Positions 1 to 9,614 are shown, counted from the first letter of the stretch. The stretch is 64,000 nucleotides of DNA from Clostridia bacterium (GCA_017464805.1 JAFTYE010000008.1:1-64000); one strand, 5' to 3'. A program made the numbers and translations. The notes: a model not told the origin generated them from the letters alone.

Positions 1-440
<440 letters not shown>

Positions 441-442
<2 letters not shown>

Positions 443-470
443 AAACGAGGATCTGCCGATCCTCGTTTTG
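441..470 (-). terminator. Rho-independent terminator after hsdR
   Basis: A perfect 12-bp stem (442-453 with 458-469) and TGCC loop are followed on the minus strand by five T. It lies about 90 bases beyond the hsdR stop and closes the restriction-modification operon. The shorter T-run on the other side makes it potentially bidirectional. Confidence 0.8.
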
Positions 471-560
471 ATACCTTTTGGGCATCACTTTTTAAGCTTA
501 TCGGCATGTCAAAGGTGCCTTTTGGCAACGATTCAGCGACGTTCCTTCCAAAATCAAAAT

Positions 561-3500
561 CTATGCTACCGCATTGGCATTGATCTGATCGATGATCCTC
601 TTGATGCCGAGCCATACGGACATATCGGCAAACACCTCCACGATGCTTCCCTTATCCGTAAACGGGGGCTCCTGCAACACAGACATGTCCTTCATCATCC
701 CGTTGCGAACGATATATTCAATGATCTGATTCACAAAATAGATCTGTCTTGCATCCAGGCTGACTTCGTTCAAAAAGTCCGCGAACGCGGCCTTGGCTGC
801 CATCATATCCAGCCCGACGATTTCCCGCACGAACTCGCCAAGCGGCTTTTTCCCGCACACGGCTTCGTAGTCCTGTTTACTGCCGATCTCGCTCCAAAGG
901 ATCCGTTCAAGCGACCGCAGATCCTCGGCATTCAGCGGGACGTTACCTCGCAGCTTGGCGATCGCCGCCTCATTGCGATGCTCGCGGATATAATACTCTG
1001 CTTTCGCCTTGTATGGCTTCAGATCATCGTTTTCCAGCTTGGACTCATGCCACTCCACAGAGAGTAGCTCATCCTCAAAATCCGTGATATAATGCACGGC
1101 AGTTCGCGGAAGGTATTTCATGAGATCGCGGAGCTTTTCGCGGATATGCTCAAACTCACCGATCCCTGCCCTATGCAGATAATCCGTGTGCAGAACCTTA
1201 TCAATCAGCTCGGACTGCGCCGCAATCTCGGGGATGTTCGCCACGTTTGCGATGCCGCCCACCTTTTTGAGGAGATCGGTGTGGGCGCGGGAATATTTTT
1301 TCCCGATGAGATAGGCAAGCTCGATGCCGTACATCAGGGCATCAAACCGAACGGCAGACGCCTCATCCCCATCGGGGGTAATCAGGGGTGCCAGCTCATC
1401 GGCCATAAGGAGCGTATCCTCGTACGTCAAGGCACGATAGCTATCGGGATCGGAAAACCTCTCCACATAACGCAGGTGTTGACGGACAGCGAAATTTTCC
1501 TTATTCAGCTCCCGCACCTTGCGGAGCATATCCTCCACAAGGCTTTTGCGGAATGCGATCAGCTCGGCGGTCTGATAAGCGAGGTCCTGCAGCTTGAATG
1601 CGATCTCCGCTTTCAGGCGGAAGATCGCCCCCTGCAAGGCCATCCCGTTTGCCGTCGGCTTGCCGACCGACATACGGAAGAATTCAAAGTTCCCGCAAAA
1701 ATCGAAGATATAGAACTTTTCCTTGTCCTTTCCGTCAACGAGGCCGTCACAGCGACGCGTGCCGCGTCCGATCATCTGCCAGAATTTCGCCTTGCTCATC
1801 ACTCTTTTGAAGAAGACCAGGTTGAGCACCTCGGGCACGTCGATGCCCGTATCCAGCATGTCCACCGAAATGGCGATCTGCGGCAGCTTGTTCGGATCGG
1901 AGAATTCGTCGATCGCGCTCTGTGCGTAGGTCATATAGTTGTCAATGACCTTGGTATAGCCGGGCAGATGGGGATATTCCATGCCGAAGATCTCATGGAT
2001 CTTCTCCGCATGCTCATGATTTTTGGCAAATATGATGGTCTTGCCCAGTTTTTCGCCGTATTCAATGCGAAGGCCATCGCTCATCAAGATGTGGAGCACC
2101 TCGCGGATGGTATCCTCATTGAACACCCACTCGTTGAGGGCGGCAGACGCGATACTCTCGGGCAGATTGCCGTTTTCGTCCTCAAAGGTATTTTCATATG
2201 CCTCTTTATCGGCCTCGGAGAGGTCATTATACACAATTCCCTGCTCGATGAATTTCAGCTTGCTCTCCACCGACGTGAAGTCTACGAGAAAGCCGTCGGC
2301 AACGGCCTGCGCCAGCTCGTAACCATACGTGGGCACACCGTTTTTCAGCTCAAAGATCCCATAAGTATTCTTGTCGATCTCATCCTTCGGGGTGGCGGTA
2401 AGCCCAACGAGCCGAGCGTCAAAATAGTGGAAGATATCTCGGTACTTATTGTAGATCGAACGATGCGCCTCGTCCACGATCACCAAATCAAAATGGCCGC
2501 AGGTGAACAGCTTTCGGCCGTCCTCGTCCTTGACCGTGTCAATACAGCTCATCATCGTCTGGTAGGTGGAGAACACGCAACGCGCGTCAAAGCTCCCGCG
2601 GTCCTCACAGAGGTTGGTCACGGAGAGGTCGGGGAGCATATTGACAAAGGCACGTTTTGCCTGTGTCACGAGAGAATTGCGGTCGGCGAGGAACAAAATG
2701 TTCTTCACCCAGCCGTGGTCAAGCAGAACCTTGCAAAGCGCAATAACCGTTCTCGTCTTGCCCGAGCCGGTGGCCATCACCAAGAGGGCCTTGCGGCGGT
2801 TTTCCCGATCAAACGCCTCACAGACGGCCTTGATGGCCCCTTCCTGGTAGTAGCGTCCTGCGATCCTTTTGTCCACCGTGACGTTTTGCAGACTTGTCCG
2901 CATGCTTCGCAGGTTGACGAGCTTTTCCAGGTCGCGCTTGGAGTAGACCGAGGCCACCCTGCGCTCGGGATCATATCGGTCGTTCCAGATGCGTGTATCA
3001 AAGCCGTTAGACAGGAATATGATCGGCCGTCTGCCATATGCTTTCTCCAAAAGATCGGCATACAGCTTGGCCTGTTGTCTGCCCTTCGAAATATCCACGC
3101 AGGTGCGCTTGGCTTCAAGAAGTGCCAGCGGCTTGCCGTCGTCACCAAAGAGCACATAGTCAGCGTAGCCTACCTCGCTCTTATTAGGCATCCCCGTAAG
3201 CTCGACCTCGTTCAGCCAATCCTTGCCCTCGGTCCAGCCCGCATCCTCGAGCATAAAGTCGATGTAGATCTTACGCGTCTTGTATTCCGAAAGGTCAAGC
3301 GGCTTCGGCACGTAGGTCTGCTGATGCTCGGCACGGCGGGCGGTCAGCTCGTCACGCAGGGCGCGATTCTCTTCCATGAGTCGGGTGACGTCGATATCCG
3401 CGTTGGGGACGAAGGAAAGTGCCTCGTCCACGGTCAGCGCGAGCAGACCCTTGTCAAAATGCTGCTCGGTATAGTCGGGCGCGTAGAAATACGCCACGCA

Positions 3501-3857
3501 GTCGAGAAACAGAAACAGGTTTTCCAGGCACAGCTCCGCCTGCTCCCCCGTGACCTTTTTGCCGCCGTGGGCGGCATTGTTGCCAACCCTGCGGATAAAA
3601 TCCAACCGCCGCCACATATCCGGACCGACGATCTCGCGGAATTTTCCGTCGTTCATGAGGCTGATGAGGTTTTCCTGGCAGGGCTTGTCCAGCTCGCGGT
3701 CGACCGAATACATCCACTTGATCGCAAACTCCATGGCGCGGCGGCAGTTGAGCACACACGCATCCACGTCGATATGTAAAAGCCGCTCCGCCGAGATCGC
3801 CACGTCCGAAAACGCATCAAAATCGGGGGTGGATTTTAGGAAATCAAAGTTGGTCAT
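561..3857 (-). CDS. hsdR: Type I restriction enzyme, R (motor/nuclease) subunit
   Basis: ATP-dependent DNA translocase and endonuclease subunit of a type I R-M complex (about 1098 aa, normal for the EcoEI-like family). Residues about 10-140 look like a DUF4145 domain. A PD-(D/E)xK nuclease follows, with Asp near 233 and Glu-Ala-Lys near 248-250. The SF2 motor has Walker A ATGSGKT near 362-368, DEAH near 462-465, a GLTATP motif and an IGRGTRR motif VI; an EcoEI-type C-terminal domain ends it. I chose the ATG at 3857 because it follows an AGGAG site; a longer frame to 3914 overlaps the upstream gene. It is the last gene of the operon. No motif looks broken. Confidence 0.95.
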   Translation of the reverse strand: MTNFDFLKSTPDFDAFSDVAISAERLLHIDVDACVLNCRRAMEFAIKWMYSVDRELDKPCQENLISLMNDGKFREIVGPDMWRRLDFIRRVGNNAAHGGKKVTGEQAELCLENLFLFLDCVAYFYAPDYTEQHFDKGLLALTVDEALSFVPNADIDVTRLMEENRALRDELTARRAEHQQTYVPKPLDLSEYKTRKIYIDFMLEDAGWTEGKDWLNEVELTGMPNKSEVGYADYVLFGDDGKPLALLEAKRTCVDISKGRQQAKLYADLLEKAYGRRPIIFLSNGFDTRIWNDRYDPERRVASVYSKRDLEKLVNLRSMRTSLQNVTVDKRIAGRYYQEGAIKAVCEAFDRENRRKALLVMATGSGKTRTVIALCKVLLDHGWVKNILFLADRNSLVTQAKRAFVNMLPDLSVTNLCEDRGSFDARCVFSTYQTMMSCIDTVKDEDGRKLFTCGHFDLVIVDEAHRSIYNKYRDIFHYFDARLVGLTATPKDEIDKNTYGIFELKNGVPTYGYELAQAVADGFLVDFTSVESKLKFIEQGIVYNDLSEADKEAYENTFEDENGNLPESIASAALNEWVFNEDTIREVLHILMSDGLRIEYGEKLGKTIIFAKNHEHAEKIHEIFGMEYPHLPGYTKVIDNYMTYAQSAIDEFSDPNKLPQIAISVDMLDTGIDVPEVLNLVFFKRVMSKAKFWQMIGRGTRRCDGLVDGKDKEKFYIFDFCGNFEFFRMSVGKPTANGMALQGAIFRLKAEIAFKLQDLAYQTAELIAFRKSLVEDMLRKVRELNKENFAVRQHLRYVERFSDPDSYRALTYEDTLLMADELAPLITPDGDEASAVRFDALMYGIELAYLIGKKYSRAHTDLLKKVGGIANVANIPEIAAQSELIDKVLHTDYLHRAGIGEFEHIREKLRDLMKYLPRTAVHYITDFEDELLSVEWHESKLENDDLKPYKAKAEYYIREHRNEAAIAKLRGNVPLNAEDLRSLERILWSEIGSKQDYEAVCGKKPLGEFVREIVGLDMMAAKAAFADFLNEVSLDARQIYFVNQIIEYIVRNGMMKDMSVLQEPPFTDKGSIVEVFADMSVWLGIKRIIDQINANAVA

Positions 3858-3882
3858 TTTTGCTCCTTTTTCTTTGCAGTGA

Positions 3883-4857
3883 TTATTGGATGTAGATAGA
3901 AAACTGCCGGCCATCGCGGGAAATACTGTATTTGCCTTCCTCTATGCCATTGTCTTTTAACGTTTCGACGATCCAAGCCACCGCATATGCGTTGATAAAA
4001 TCAACATCTTGCTTTTCCTCGTCTTCTCCATTGTTAACAATGTCAAAAAGCTCCATACCTGCCGTGGTTAGTGAATAGACATCACAATTCAAGGTTATCT
4101 GCCTGTCAGAGGCATTGTTCAAGGTGATTTGCACATTCCCGATCGTGACAGCCTCACAATTCAAAGGCGAAATACGAAAATGATAATTGACATCCTGAAA
4201 ATTCAACAATCCCGCTTCGCCCAACGTCATAATATCCGCATAATCAATAGGCGTATCGGCAAACAATTCACCATGTGTAGGCAAATTGAAAGCATTTTCG
4301 TGTATGATAGTATAAGCGCAGATCACGCGAAAGATTTGAGCTTCTTTCTGACTTAAAGATTTTAACGTTTCCAATGTGCGAAGAGAAAATCTCCCCGGTT
4401 GTTTCGTCTCACCTGCCAACAGCTTGCCCCACAGCAGTTGCATTTTCTCGTTGCTTATATCCTCAACGCAGTTGAAAAAGCGAAGAGTCCAATCCGTGTC
4501 TACGGGATCGGTAGAAACCTCTCGCTCCTGTTCCAATTCGTCATACGCATTGTCCACGACTGCTTCTATGTTCGCTTGCTTTCTCAACTCCTGATAAGCC
4601 AATCTATGCTTCGTTCGCTTCGCGAATTCCTCCAATTCAGGAGTACTTGCCAAAACAGTACCGTCACCATACGAAAGGATAATATCACTATTATTTCGCA
4701 ACGCCTCACTAATCTCATTGATCTCATATACCTTAGCCTCGGCTCTTTTGCGTATGCGTCTGGGCTCATATAATGTTCCGACACCGCTTTTGGCTATTTC
4801 CAGTAATTTTTCTACCGGTGATACCAATGCTTTGACTATTTCTAATGCTTCTCCCAT
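3883..4857 (-). CDS. DUF2806-family protein inside the type I R-M operon
   Basis: A 324-residue protein encoded between hsdS and hsdR, 9 bases after hsdS and 25 bases before hsdR, with its own GAGGTG site. The middle (about 125-185) matches the DUF2806 pattern: a D-W...RFF segment, a D-I-S-N-E-K-M-Q-x-L-W-x-K-L-L-A-G-E block and a S-L-R-T-L-E...LS block. The N-terminal 110 residues are helical and charged; the C-terminal part is beta-rich. No signal peptide, membrane segment or nuclease motif is visible. The function of DUF2806 is not known to me. Position suggests it modulates or adds an activity to this R-M system (inference). Its stretch looks more AT-rich than hsdM and hsdR. Confidence 0.75.
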   Translation of the reverse strand: MGEALEIVKALVSPVEKLLEIAKSGVGTLYEPRRIRKRAEAKVYEINEISEALRNNSDIILSYGDGTVLASTPELEEFAKRTKHRLAYQELRKQANIEAVVDNAYDELEQEREVSTDPVDTDWTLRFFNCVEDISNEKMQLLWGKLLAGETKQPGRFSLRTLETLKSLSQKEAQIFRVICAYTIIHENAFNLPTHGELFADTPIDYADIMTLGEAGLLNFQDVNYHFRISPLNCEAVTIGNVQITLNNASDRQITLNCDVYSLTTAGMELFDIVNNGEDEEKQDVDFINAYAVAWIVETLKDNGIEEGKYSISRDGRQFSIYIQ

Positions 4858-4866
4858 CTTTTCACC

Positions 4867-5934
4867 TCACCCAAAGTATTTCTGCATCAATGATTTTTTT
4901 AACGTTTCGAGCTTTTCAAGACTCTTTTGGATCTTCGATTTTGATTTTTCGATCTGCTCGACGAAGGCTGCAAAATATTCTTGAAGCTCAATTGGAGGCA
5001 ATTCAATTGTAAGCGAACGAAAATAATCCATAGATACTCTTGGCATTTTTGCGCCCGCTACCTTTTCCGAGATATGACTCACAAAAGCATCACTTCTTAA
5101 CCAATGACATAAATACGTACGATTCAATCGTCCCGGCATTGGATACATCGGTATCAATTCTGAGGTCGCTACTCCATCCTCGTCTGGCATTATCACTTTG
5201 TTCAGATACGGACGCAGTTTGGAATATAACACGTTTGCCGTTGTAAAGTAAACCGTGGACGCGTTGATCTCTTCGCAAGAAACTCTTTGCTTAAACAGCA
5301 CCGCGCCCGTCTGTGCTTCAACCGCATCCAGATTCAACAGCCAAATATCATCTTTCAGTTCTCCTCGAAACTGCCTTGCAGGGGCTACTTCATCAAGTGG
5401 TGCAGTACACCATTCTTTCGAATTTTTCATTGGTTCACCAAACATTTCGACGAATCGGGATTTAACAAGCTCGTTCAAGATTGAGCATTGCCGCTTTCGC
5501 GTGGAAATAACCGTATCCACTTTTTCCAAAGCCGATACCACGTTCTGCTGAATATCGAGAGATGGATATTCAACAAAGATTTTTTCAAGAGACTGTCTAA
5601 CTATTTGCGGTTGTGCCGATCCAGTCACAACATCATCCAATCCGCGGTTAAACAAATAATAGTATAAATACTTTATATCGACTTCGTCAGATAAATTATC
5701 CAACGCCATCGCGTTACCATTGACATAGGAAAACGGCTGACAAATGTTCAAGCTGCCACAAGTTGCCCCTCTGCACGTTATCAGAAGTGTTTCTTTGTCG
5801 TGGTTATATGTTGAATAATAACCTATGACTCCGTTCGCACCATAAACAGGATATCCACTTGTAGTCAACATGTCACAGGATACCGTCTTCCATTGTTTTG
5901 GAGAAGAAATTTCAAACAAAGTTTTTTTGATCAC
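4867..5934 (-). CDS. hsdS: Type I restriction-modification specificity subunit
   Basis: HsdS (355 aa) reads the bipartite target for the M2S methylase and R2M2S complex. Two target-recognition domains are visible: one at about 1-125, ending in the conserved P-S-L-x-x-Q-Q helix region, and a second at about 175-315, ending in P-P-I-E-L-Q-E. Each is followed by a helical spacer; the last one is a Lys/Glu-rich coiled coil. The gene starts with GTG, overlapping the hsdM stop by 4 bases (GTGA), so translation is probably coupled. Like the neighbouring DUF2806 gene it looks richer in AT than hsdM, as expected for a specificity gene that is often exchanged. Confidence 0.92.
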   Translation of the reverse strand: MIKKTLFEISSPKQWKTVSCDMLTTSGYPVYGANGVIGYYSTYNHDKETLLITCRGATCGSLNICQPFSYVNGNAMALDNLSDEVDIKYLYYYLFNRGLDDVVTGSAQPQIVRQSLEKIFVEYPSLDIQQNVVSALEKVDTVISTRKRQCSILNELVKSRFVEMFGEPMKNSKEWCTAPLDEVAPARQFRGELKDDIWLLNLDAVEAQTGAVLFKQRVSCEEINASTVYFTTANVLYSKLRPYLNKVIMPDEDGVATSELIPMYPMPGRLNRTYLCHWLRSDAFVSHISEKVAGAKMPRVSMDYFRSLTIELPPIELQEYFAAFVEQIEKSKSKIQKSLEKLETLKKSLMQKYFG

Positions 5935-7460
5935 AACATCTCCTCCAGCTCCGCGAGGCCTTGGGTGATCTCCCTCTCCAGCTCGTGCAGCTCTTTCATG
6001 AGTTCAGTGGTGGAGGGGTACTCTACGGGCTTATATTCAGTCTTTTTGTACTTATTGATTGAGAGGTCATAGTTGTTTTCGACGATTTCGCTTTTGGGAA
6101 CGAGGAAGGATTTTACGGTGCGTGGGTTGTTTGCTTCATCAAACGGGACGTCGAGGGCTCCATCCCCTACGGATTTGAGGGAACGGAATCTGGCGACGAT
6201 ATCGGGGATATCGTTCTCTTTGGTGGGGGTGCGCTTATCGTCCAGGGTGAAGCCGTCGGCCTGCATATCGTAGAACCAGACCCGATCCGTACCGCCGTAT
6301 CCTGTTTTGGTGAAGATGAGAATGCCCGTGGATACACCCGCGTAGGGCTTGAACACGCCCGAGGGCATGGAGATGACCGCCTCGAGGCGGTTTTCCTCGA
6401 TCAGGGTCTTACGGATTGCTTTGTGCGAGGCAGAGGAGCCGAATAACACGCCGTCCGGAACGATGCAGGCGCAGCGACCGCCCACACGGAGCATACGGAG
6501 AAAGAGCGCAAGGAACAAAAGCTCGGTCTTTTTGGTCTTACAGACTCTTAGCAGATCGGTGGACACGATATCGTAGTCAAGGCTACCCTTAAAGGGCGGG
6601 TTGGCCAGGATCAGGGAGTAGCGATCTCTATCGGGGTTCTGATCGGAGAGGCTGTCGCGGTATTCGATGCAGGGGTTGTCCACGCCGTGGGTCATCATGT
6701 TCATGGCACCGATGCGGAGCATGGTTCTGTCCATATCGTAGCCATGAAACATGCTGTTCATGTAATGTTCCTTCTTTTCGCGGTTGTAGAAGATCTCTTC
6801 CCTGCGTTTTTCTTTGAGATAATCGCCGGCAGACACCAAAAAGCCCGACGTACCGCAGGCGGGGTCACATATGACCTCATCGGCTCCGGGATCCATCAGC
6901 TCAACCATCATGCGGATGATATGGCGCGGGGTGCGGAACTGACCGTTGAGGCCGGATTGTGAGATCTTGGAGAGCAGATATTCATACACATCGCCGCGGA
7001 TATCGCTATCCTTGATCTCGGCCATCTGTGTATAGATATCGTCAAGTGCGGTGACGATCTTATCCAGCAAGAGGGGGGTCGGAATTTTGAAGATCGCGTC
7101 GTCCATATACTTGGAGTACGCGCTTTCCTTATCGGCGTGCAGGTTTTTGATAAACGGAAAGACAAGCTCCTGCACAGTGGCATACATTTTACCTGCGGGA
7201 AAATCGTGGAAGACCGACCATTTGAGCTGTTGGCCATCCACCTCGCGGTCACCGACCGTTACCCGATCGGCAAAGATACTTTTATGCGGGATGCCGAGCA
7301 TGATCGCTTCCCTTGCGCGGAGATTGTCGGTATCGTCCAGGTCACGGATAAACATCAGGTACGTGATCTGCTCGATCACGTCCAGGGGGTTGACAAGCCC
7401 GCCTGCCGCAAACACGTCCCAAAGTCCGTCTATTCTGTTTTTCAGCTCACCCGTGATCAT
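5931..7460 (-). CDS. hsdM: Type I DNA adenine methyltransferase subunit
   Basis: N6-adenine methyltransferase (509 aa) that protects host DNA at the site chosen by HsdS. The N-terminal helical HsdM_N region spans about 1-150. SAM motif I is DPACGTSGF at 199-207 and the catalytic NPPF is at 287-290. The conserved GQFRTPRHI segment lies at about 173-181. It is the first gene of the operon, with a near-consensus promoter 60-90 bases upstream, and is followed by hsdS with a 4-base overlap. All key motifs are intact, so the methylase should be active. Confidence 0.96.
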   Translation of the reverse strand: MITGELKNRIDGLWDVFAAGGLVNPLDVIEQITYLMFIRDLDDTDNLRAREAIMLGIPHKSIFADRVTVGDREVDGQQLKWSVFHDFPAGKMYATVQELVFPFIKNLHADKESAYSKYMDDAIFKIPTPLLLDKIVTALDDIYTQMAEIKDSDIRGDVYEYLLSKISQSGLNGQFRTPRHIIRMMVELMDPGADEVICDPACGTSGFLVSAGDYLKEKRREEIFYNREKKEHYMNSMFHGYDMDRTMLRIGAMNMMTHGVDNPCIEYRDSLSDQNPDRDRYSLILANPPFKGSLDYDIVSTDLLRVCKTKKTELLFLALFLRMLRVGGRCACIVPDGVLFGSSASHKAIRKTLIEENRLEAVISMPSGVFKPYAGVSTGILIFTKTGYGGTDRVWFYDMQADGFTLDDKRTPTKENDIPDIVARFRSLKSVGDGALDVPFDEANNPRTVKSFLVPKSEIVENNYDLSINKYKKTEYKPVEYPSTTELMKELHELEREITQGLAELEEML

Positions 7461-7521
7461 ATTTTACCGTTCCTCGCCTTTCTTTGACAAAATGCGGTGT
7501 ATCCTATACTTATCCAATATA

Positions 7522-7550
7522 ATTATACAACCTTTTCACGTTTTCGTCAA
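7522..7550 (-). promoter_or_regulatory. Promoter of the hsdM-hsdS-DUF2806-hsdR operon
   Basis: Minus-strand TTGACG at 7545-7550, exactly 17 bases, then TATAAT at 7522-7527. This near-consensus sigma-A promoter lies about 60 bases upstream of hsdM and implies substantial constitutive expression. No operator-like repeat is evident. Confidence 0.85.
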
Positions 7551-7583
7551 GAAATAATGCGGGAAAAGCATGGCGCGGGTGAC

Positions 7584-7623
7584 AAAAAGCCGATGAGGGG
7601 CTTTTGCCCCTCATCGGCTTTTT
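7584..7623. terminator. Bidirectional terminator between nitroreductase gene and R-M operon
   Basis: An 18-base inverted repeat (7584-7601 with 7606-7623) around a TTTT loop, starting with five A and ending in a T-run, so it can act on both strands. It begins 6 bases after the nitroreductase stop and insulates the R-M promoter. Confidence 0.9.
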
Positions 7624-7628
7624 ATTTC

Positions 7629-8159
7629 TCATTCTACCATGCTGACGAGGTCGGTCATGTTCTTGCGTTTTTTGGTGCGGAGCTTGTCGCCATCCTTGGC
7701 GTATCCGAGAGTGATTACGAGACGCACCGCGCCGTCGAGACCGCAGATTTTACGGATTGCGGAATCATCCAGCCACCCGAGGATACAGGTGCCAAGCCCT
7801 TGTGCTGTGGCCTCCGCCGTGATAAAGGCGGACAGAATGCCAATATCGATGGAGCGGTAGTCATTGCCCTTGACCTTCGCGCCAAGGGCGGCTGTCGCCA
7901 CATACGGCTTTTCCGACAGTACCAGCAAAACGGGAGCGTCAGAGGCAAATTTGTTCATGCCCATTCCCTGCGTGGCCCCCGCTACCTTTTTGGCGGCGTC
8001 GCCTTGGCAGACGGTGATATGGTAGGGCTGACCGTTGCAGGCGGAGGGGGACAGACGCGCGGACGCGAGAATGCAGTCAAGCTTTTCCCTCTCTACCGCG
8101 CGATCGGGGTTGTAGCTTCGACAGGACTGTCGTGCTTCTGCAATTTCCGTAAAATTCAT
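7629..8159 (-). CDS. Nitroreductase-family flavoprotein
   Basis: A 176-residue FMN-dependent NAD(P)H oxidoreductase of the nitroreductase superfamily. The N-terminal RQSCRSYNPD segment (10-19) is the usual FMN-phosphate contact, followed by ARLSPSACNGQPY (34-46); the later GLGTCILGW segment is also typical. The compact size fits the short clostridial subfamily. Physiological substrate unknown (quinone, nitro compound or flavin-linked reduction are possible). It follows the UPF0316 gene by 18 bases, probably in one transcript, and a strong terminator follows. Confidence 0.88.
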   Translation of the reverse strand: MNFTEIAEARQSCRSYNPDRAVEREKLDCILASARLSPSACNGQPYHITVCQGDAAKKVAGATQGMGMNKFASDAPVLLVLSEKPYVATAALGAKVKGNDYRSIDIGILSAFITAEATAQGLGTCILGWLDDSAIRKICGLDGAVRLVITLGYAKDGDKLRTKKRKNMTDLVSMVE

Positions 8160-8177
8160 ATATAGCTCCTTTTACAA

Positions 8178-8720
8178 TTATTTGACCATACCGTAGCCGC
8201 CGGCATATTTGCTGACCTCCGACGCCACGACGAAGACGTTGTTTTCGCAAAGCCTGCGGATCTCCTTCAACGCACGCAATGAATCCCTTCTCGGCAACAC
8301 AATCAGGATCATATTCATTTTGTCGGTGGAGCCCTGACCGCCGAAGACCGTGTATCCACGATTGTTTCCCTTCAAATAGTCGACGATCCTTTTGGTATTT
8401 TCATCATTGGCGATCAGCTGCAGATTGGAGGTACCCAGCGCGATTTTACTCTCCAATGTGGCCCCAAGGAACAGACCCGTGGCATAGCCCATGCAGTAAA
8501 ACAGAAGCAAGACCAAATTGTCCCCCAGCGTGCTGATGATGGTGGAGATCACAAGGCCCCAGACAGTGCACTCAGCAAACCCGAGGGCGGCGGCCTTCAG
8601 GCGTTGCCCCTTAACCATCATGCAGGTCTTCAGGGATTGGATGGTGATCTCAAGGATCTTTGCAGCACAAACGATCAGGCAGACCGCGACAGGATGGATA
8701 GAGGCCAAAAACTCCGACAT
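8178..8720 (-). CDS. UPF0316 membrane protein (DUF5698 + DUF2179)
   Basis: A 180-residue protein with three predicted membrane helices in the first 95 residues (DUF5698-like) and a C-terminal soluble DUF2179 domain, the small domain also found at the end of YitT proteins. The family resembles B. subtilis YebE. Its role is unproven; DUF2179 is thought to be a regulatory domain. The ATG follows an AAGGAG site. It is the first gene of a two-gene operon with the nitroreductase. Another DUF2179 protein, of the YitT family, lies at 60365-61252. Confidence 0.85.
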   Translation of the reverse strand: MSEFLASIHPVAVCLIVCAAKILEITIQSLKTCMMVKGQRLKAAALGFAECTVWGLVISTIISTLGDNLVLLLFYCMGYATGLFLGATLESKIALGTSNLQLIANDENTKRIVDYLKGNNRGYTVFGGQGSTDKMNMILIVLPRRDSLRALKEIRRLCENNVFVVASEVSKYAGGYGMVK

Positions 8721-8781
8721 GACTTTTCTCCTTGCTTAACCATTATTTTCTTGTCTTTTTGTGATAACGAAGGCAACACAT

Positions 8782-8810
8782 ATTGTATCACAAAATGGCG
8801 TTCCCGTCAA
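8782..8810 (-). promoter_or_regulatory. Promoter of UPF0316-nitroreductase operon
   Basis: Minus-strand TTGACG at 8805-8810, 17-base spacer, TACAAT at 8782-8787. It lies about 60 bases upstream of the start codon at 8720. Confidence 0.8.
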
Positions 8811-8896
8811 TGCCGTTTTGGATCGAATTGGACAATGCGTGCATATAAAACTTAAATTTCTGCCTTGTAAGAAGGCGAACGATGCGGTGAGCTTCC

Positions 8897-9568
8897 TTAT
8901 TCTTCTCCCTGTAGCAATTTGAATGCATTTTTATCAAATTCGAGCAGGCCCTCGTCCCGCATTTTACAAAGCTCGTTGGACATAGCGCTTCGGTCGACCG
9001 ACAGAAAGTCCGCTAGCTGTTGTCGGTTGAACGGGATCGTGAAGGAGGCGCTACTTTGCTTTTTCGCCTCCTCCGACAGATAGGATATCAGCTTTTCCCT
9101 TGTAGAACGCTTGGAGATGTGCCCGAGCTTCTGCACGAGCTTTCGGTTCTTTTCGGAAATGGCGAAAAAGAGGTTGTGCACGACGGTGGCATGAAAGCGA
9201 CAAGCGGAAGAACAGACCGTCATCATCCGCCGAAGATCGAAAAGCATGACGATACTGTCCTCAATGGCGACCACATCATGAGGCAATGCTCCGCTCTCGG
9301 GGGCGATATAGGCCTCGCCAAACATTTCCCCGACGGCGATCCGCTGGATGATCGCGCGGTTTCCCCAATAATCGTCCTTTTGAATATGAAGACTTCCGCC
9401 GACAAGCACCGTGATGCGGTCAAGATGCTCCCCCTGACGGAGCACATACTCGCCCTTTTTATATGCGCGGAGCTTTGCATCAAGGCAGGAAAGCATGGCC
9501 GCAATCTCCGCCTCCGTCACGCCCGCAAAGAGTCGTGTTCTTTTTAATACCGACACATATTTTTCCAT
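8897..9568 (-). CDS. Crp/Fnr-family transcriptional regulator (first of two)
   Basis: A 223-residue regulator: a cyclic-nucleotide-binding-type beta barrel (about 15-125), dimerisation helix, and a C-terminal winged helix with NRQQLADFLSVDRSAMSNEL. The recognition helix lacks the Arg-Glu-x3-Arg signature of Crp, so it should not read GTGA half-sites. No Fnr-type N-terminal cysteine cluster is seen. I chose the ATG at 9568 as the natural family start, after a GAGGAAAAAGG stretch; a longer frame to 9766 crosses the promoter and the divergent gene. A GTTGT-N4-ACAAC box lies just after its own start site, which suggests autorepression. It is divergent from a 4Fe-4S protein, a pairing common in anaerobic Firmicutes. 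Confidence 0.9.
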   Translation of the reverse strand: MEKYVSVLKRTRLFAGVTEAEIAAMLSCLDAKLRAYKKGEYVLRQGEHLDRITVLVGGSLHIQKDDYWGNRAIIQRIAVGEMFGEAYIAPESGALPHDVVAIEDSIVMLFDLRRMMTVCSSACRFHATVVHNLFFAISEKNRKLVQKLGHISKRSTREKLISYLSEEAKKQSSASFTIPFNRQQLADFLSVDRSAMSNELCKMRDEGLLEFDKNAFKLLQGEE

Positions 9569-9585
9569 AAAAAACCTTTTTCCTC

Positions 9586-9599
9586 GTTGTAAAAACAAC
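9586..9599. promoter_or_regulatory. Operator GTTGT-AAAA-ACAAC between Fnr-like gene and 4Fe-4S gene
   Basis: A 14-bp inverted repeat with the 5-N4-5 geometry of Fnr-family sites. It lies about 9-22 bases downstream of the predicted start site of the regulator gene and is centred at -41.5 relative to the start site predicted from the plus-strand TATAAT at 9622-9627. That combination fits autorepression plus class II activation of the divergent gene. A second copy lies at 17746-17759. Confidence 0.65.
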
Positions 9600-9614
9600 A
9601 GACTTGTTTGATTT

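Noticed and set aside
1092-3779. Very long plus-strand open frame (895 codons) opposite hsdR
   Set aside because: It mirrors the hsdR coding strand; the product has no recognisable domain and hsdR has all its motifs. It is a codon-bias shadow.
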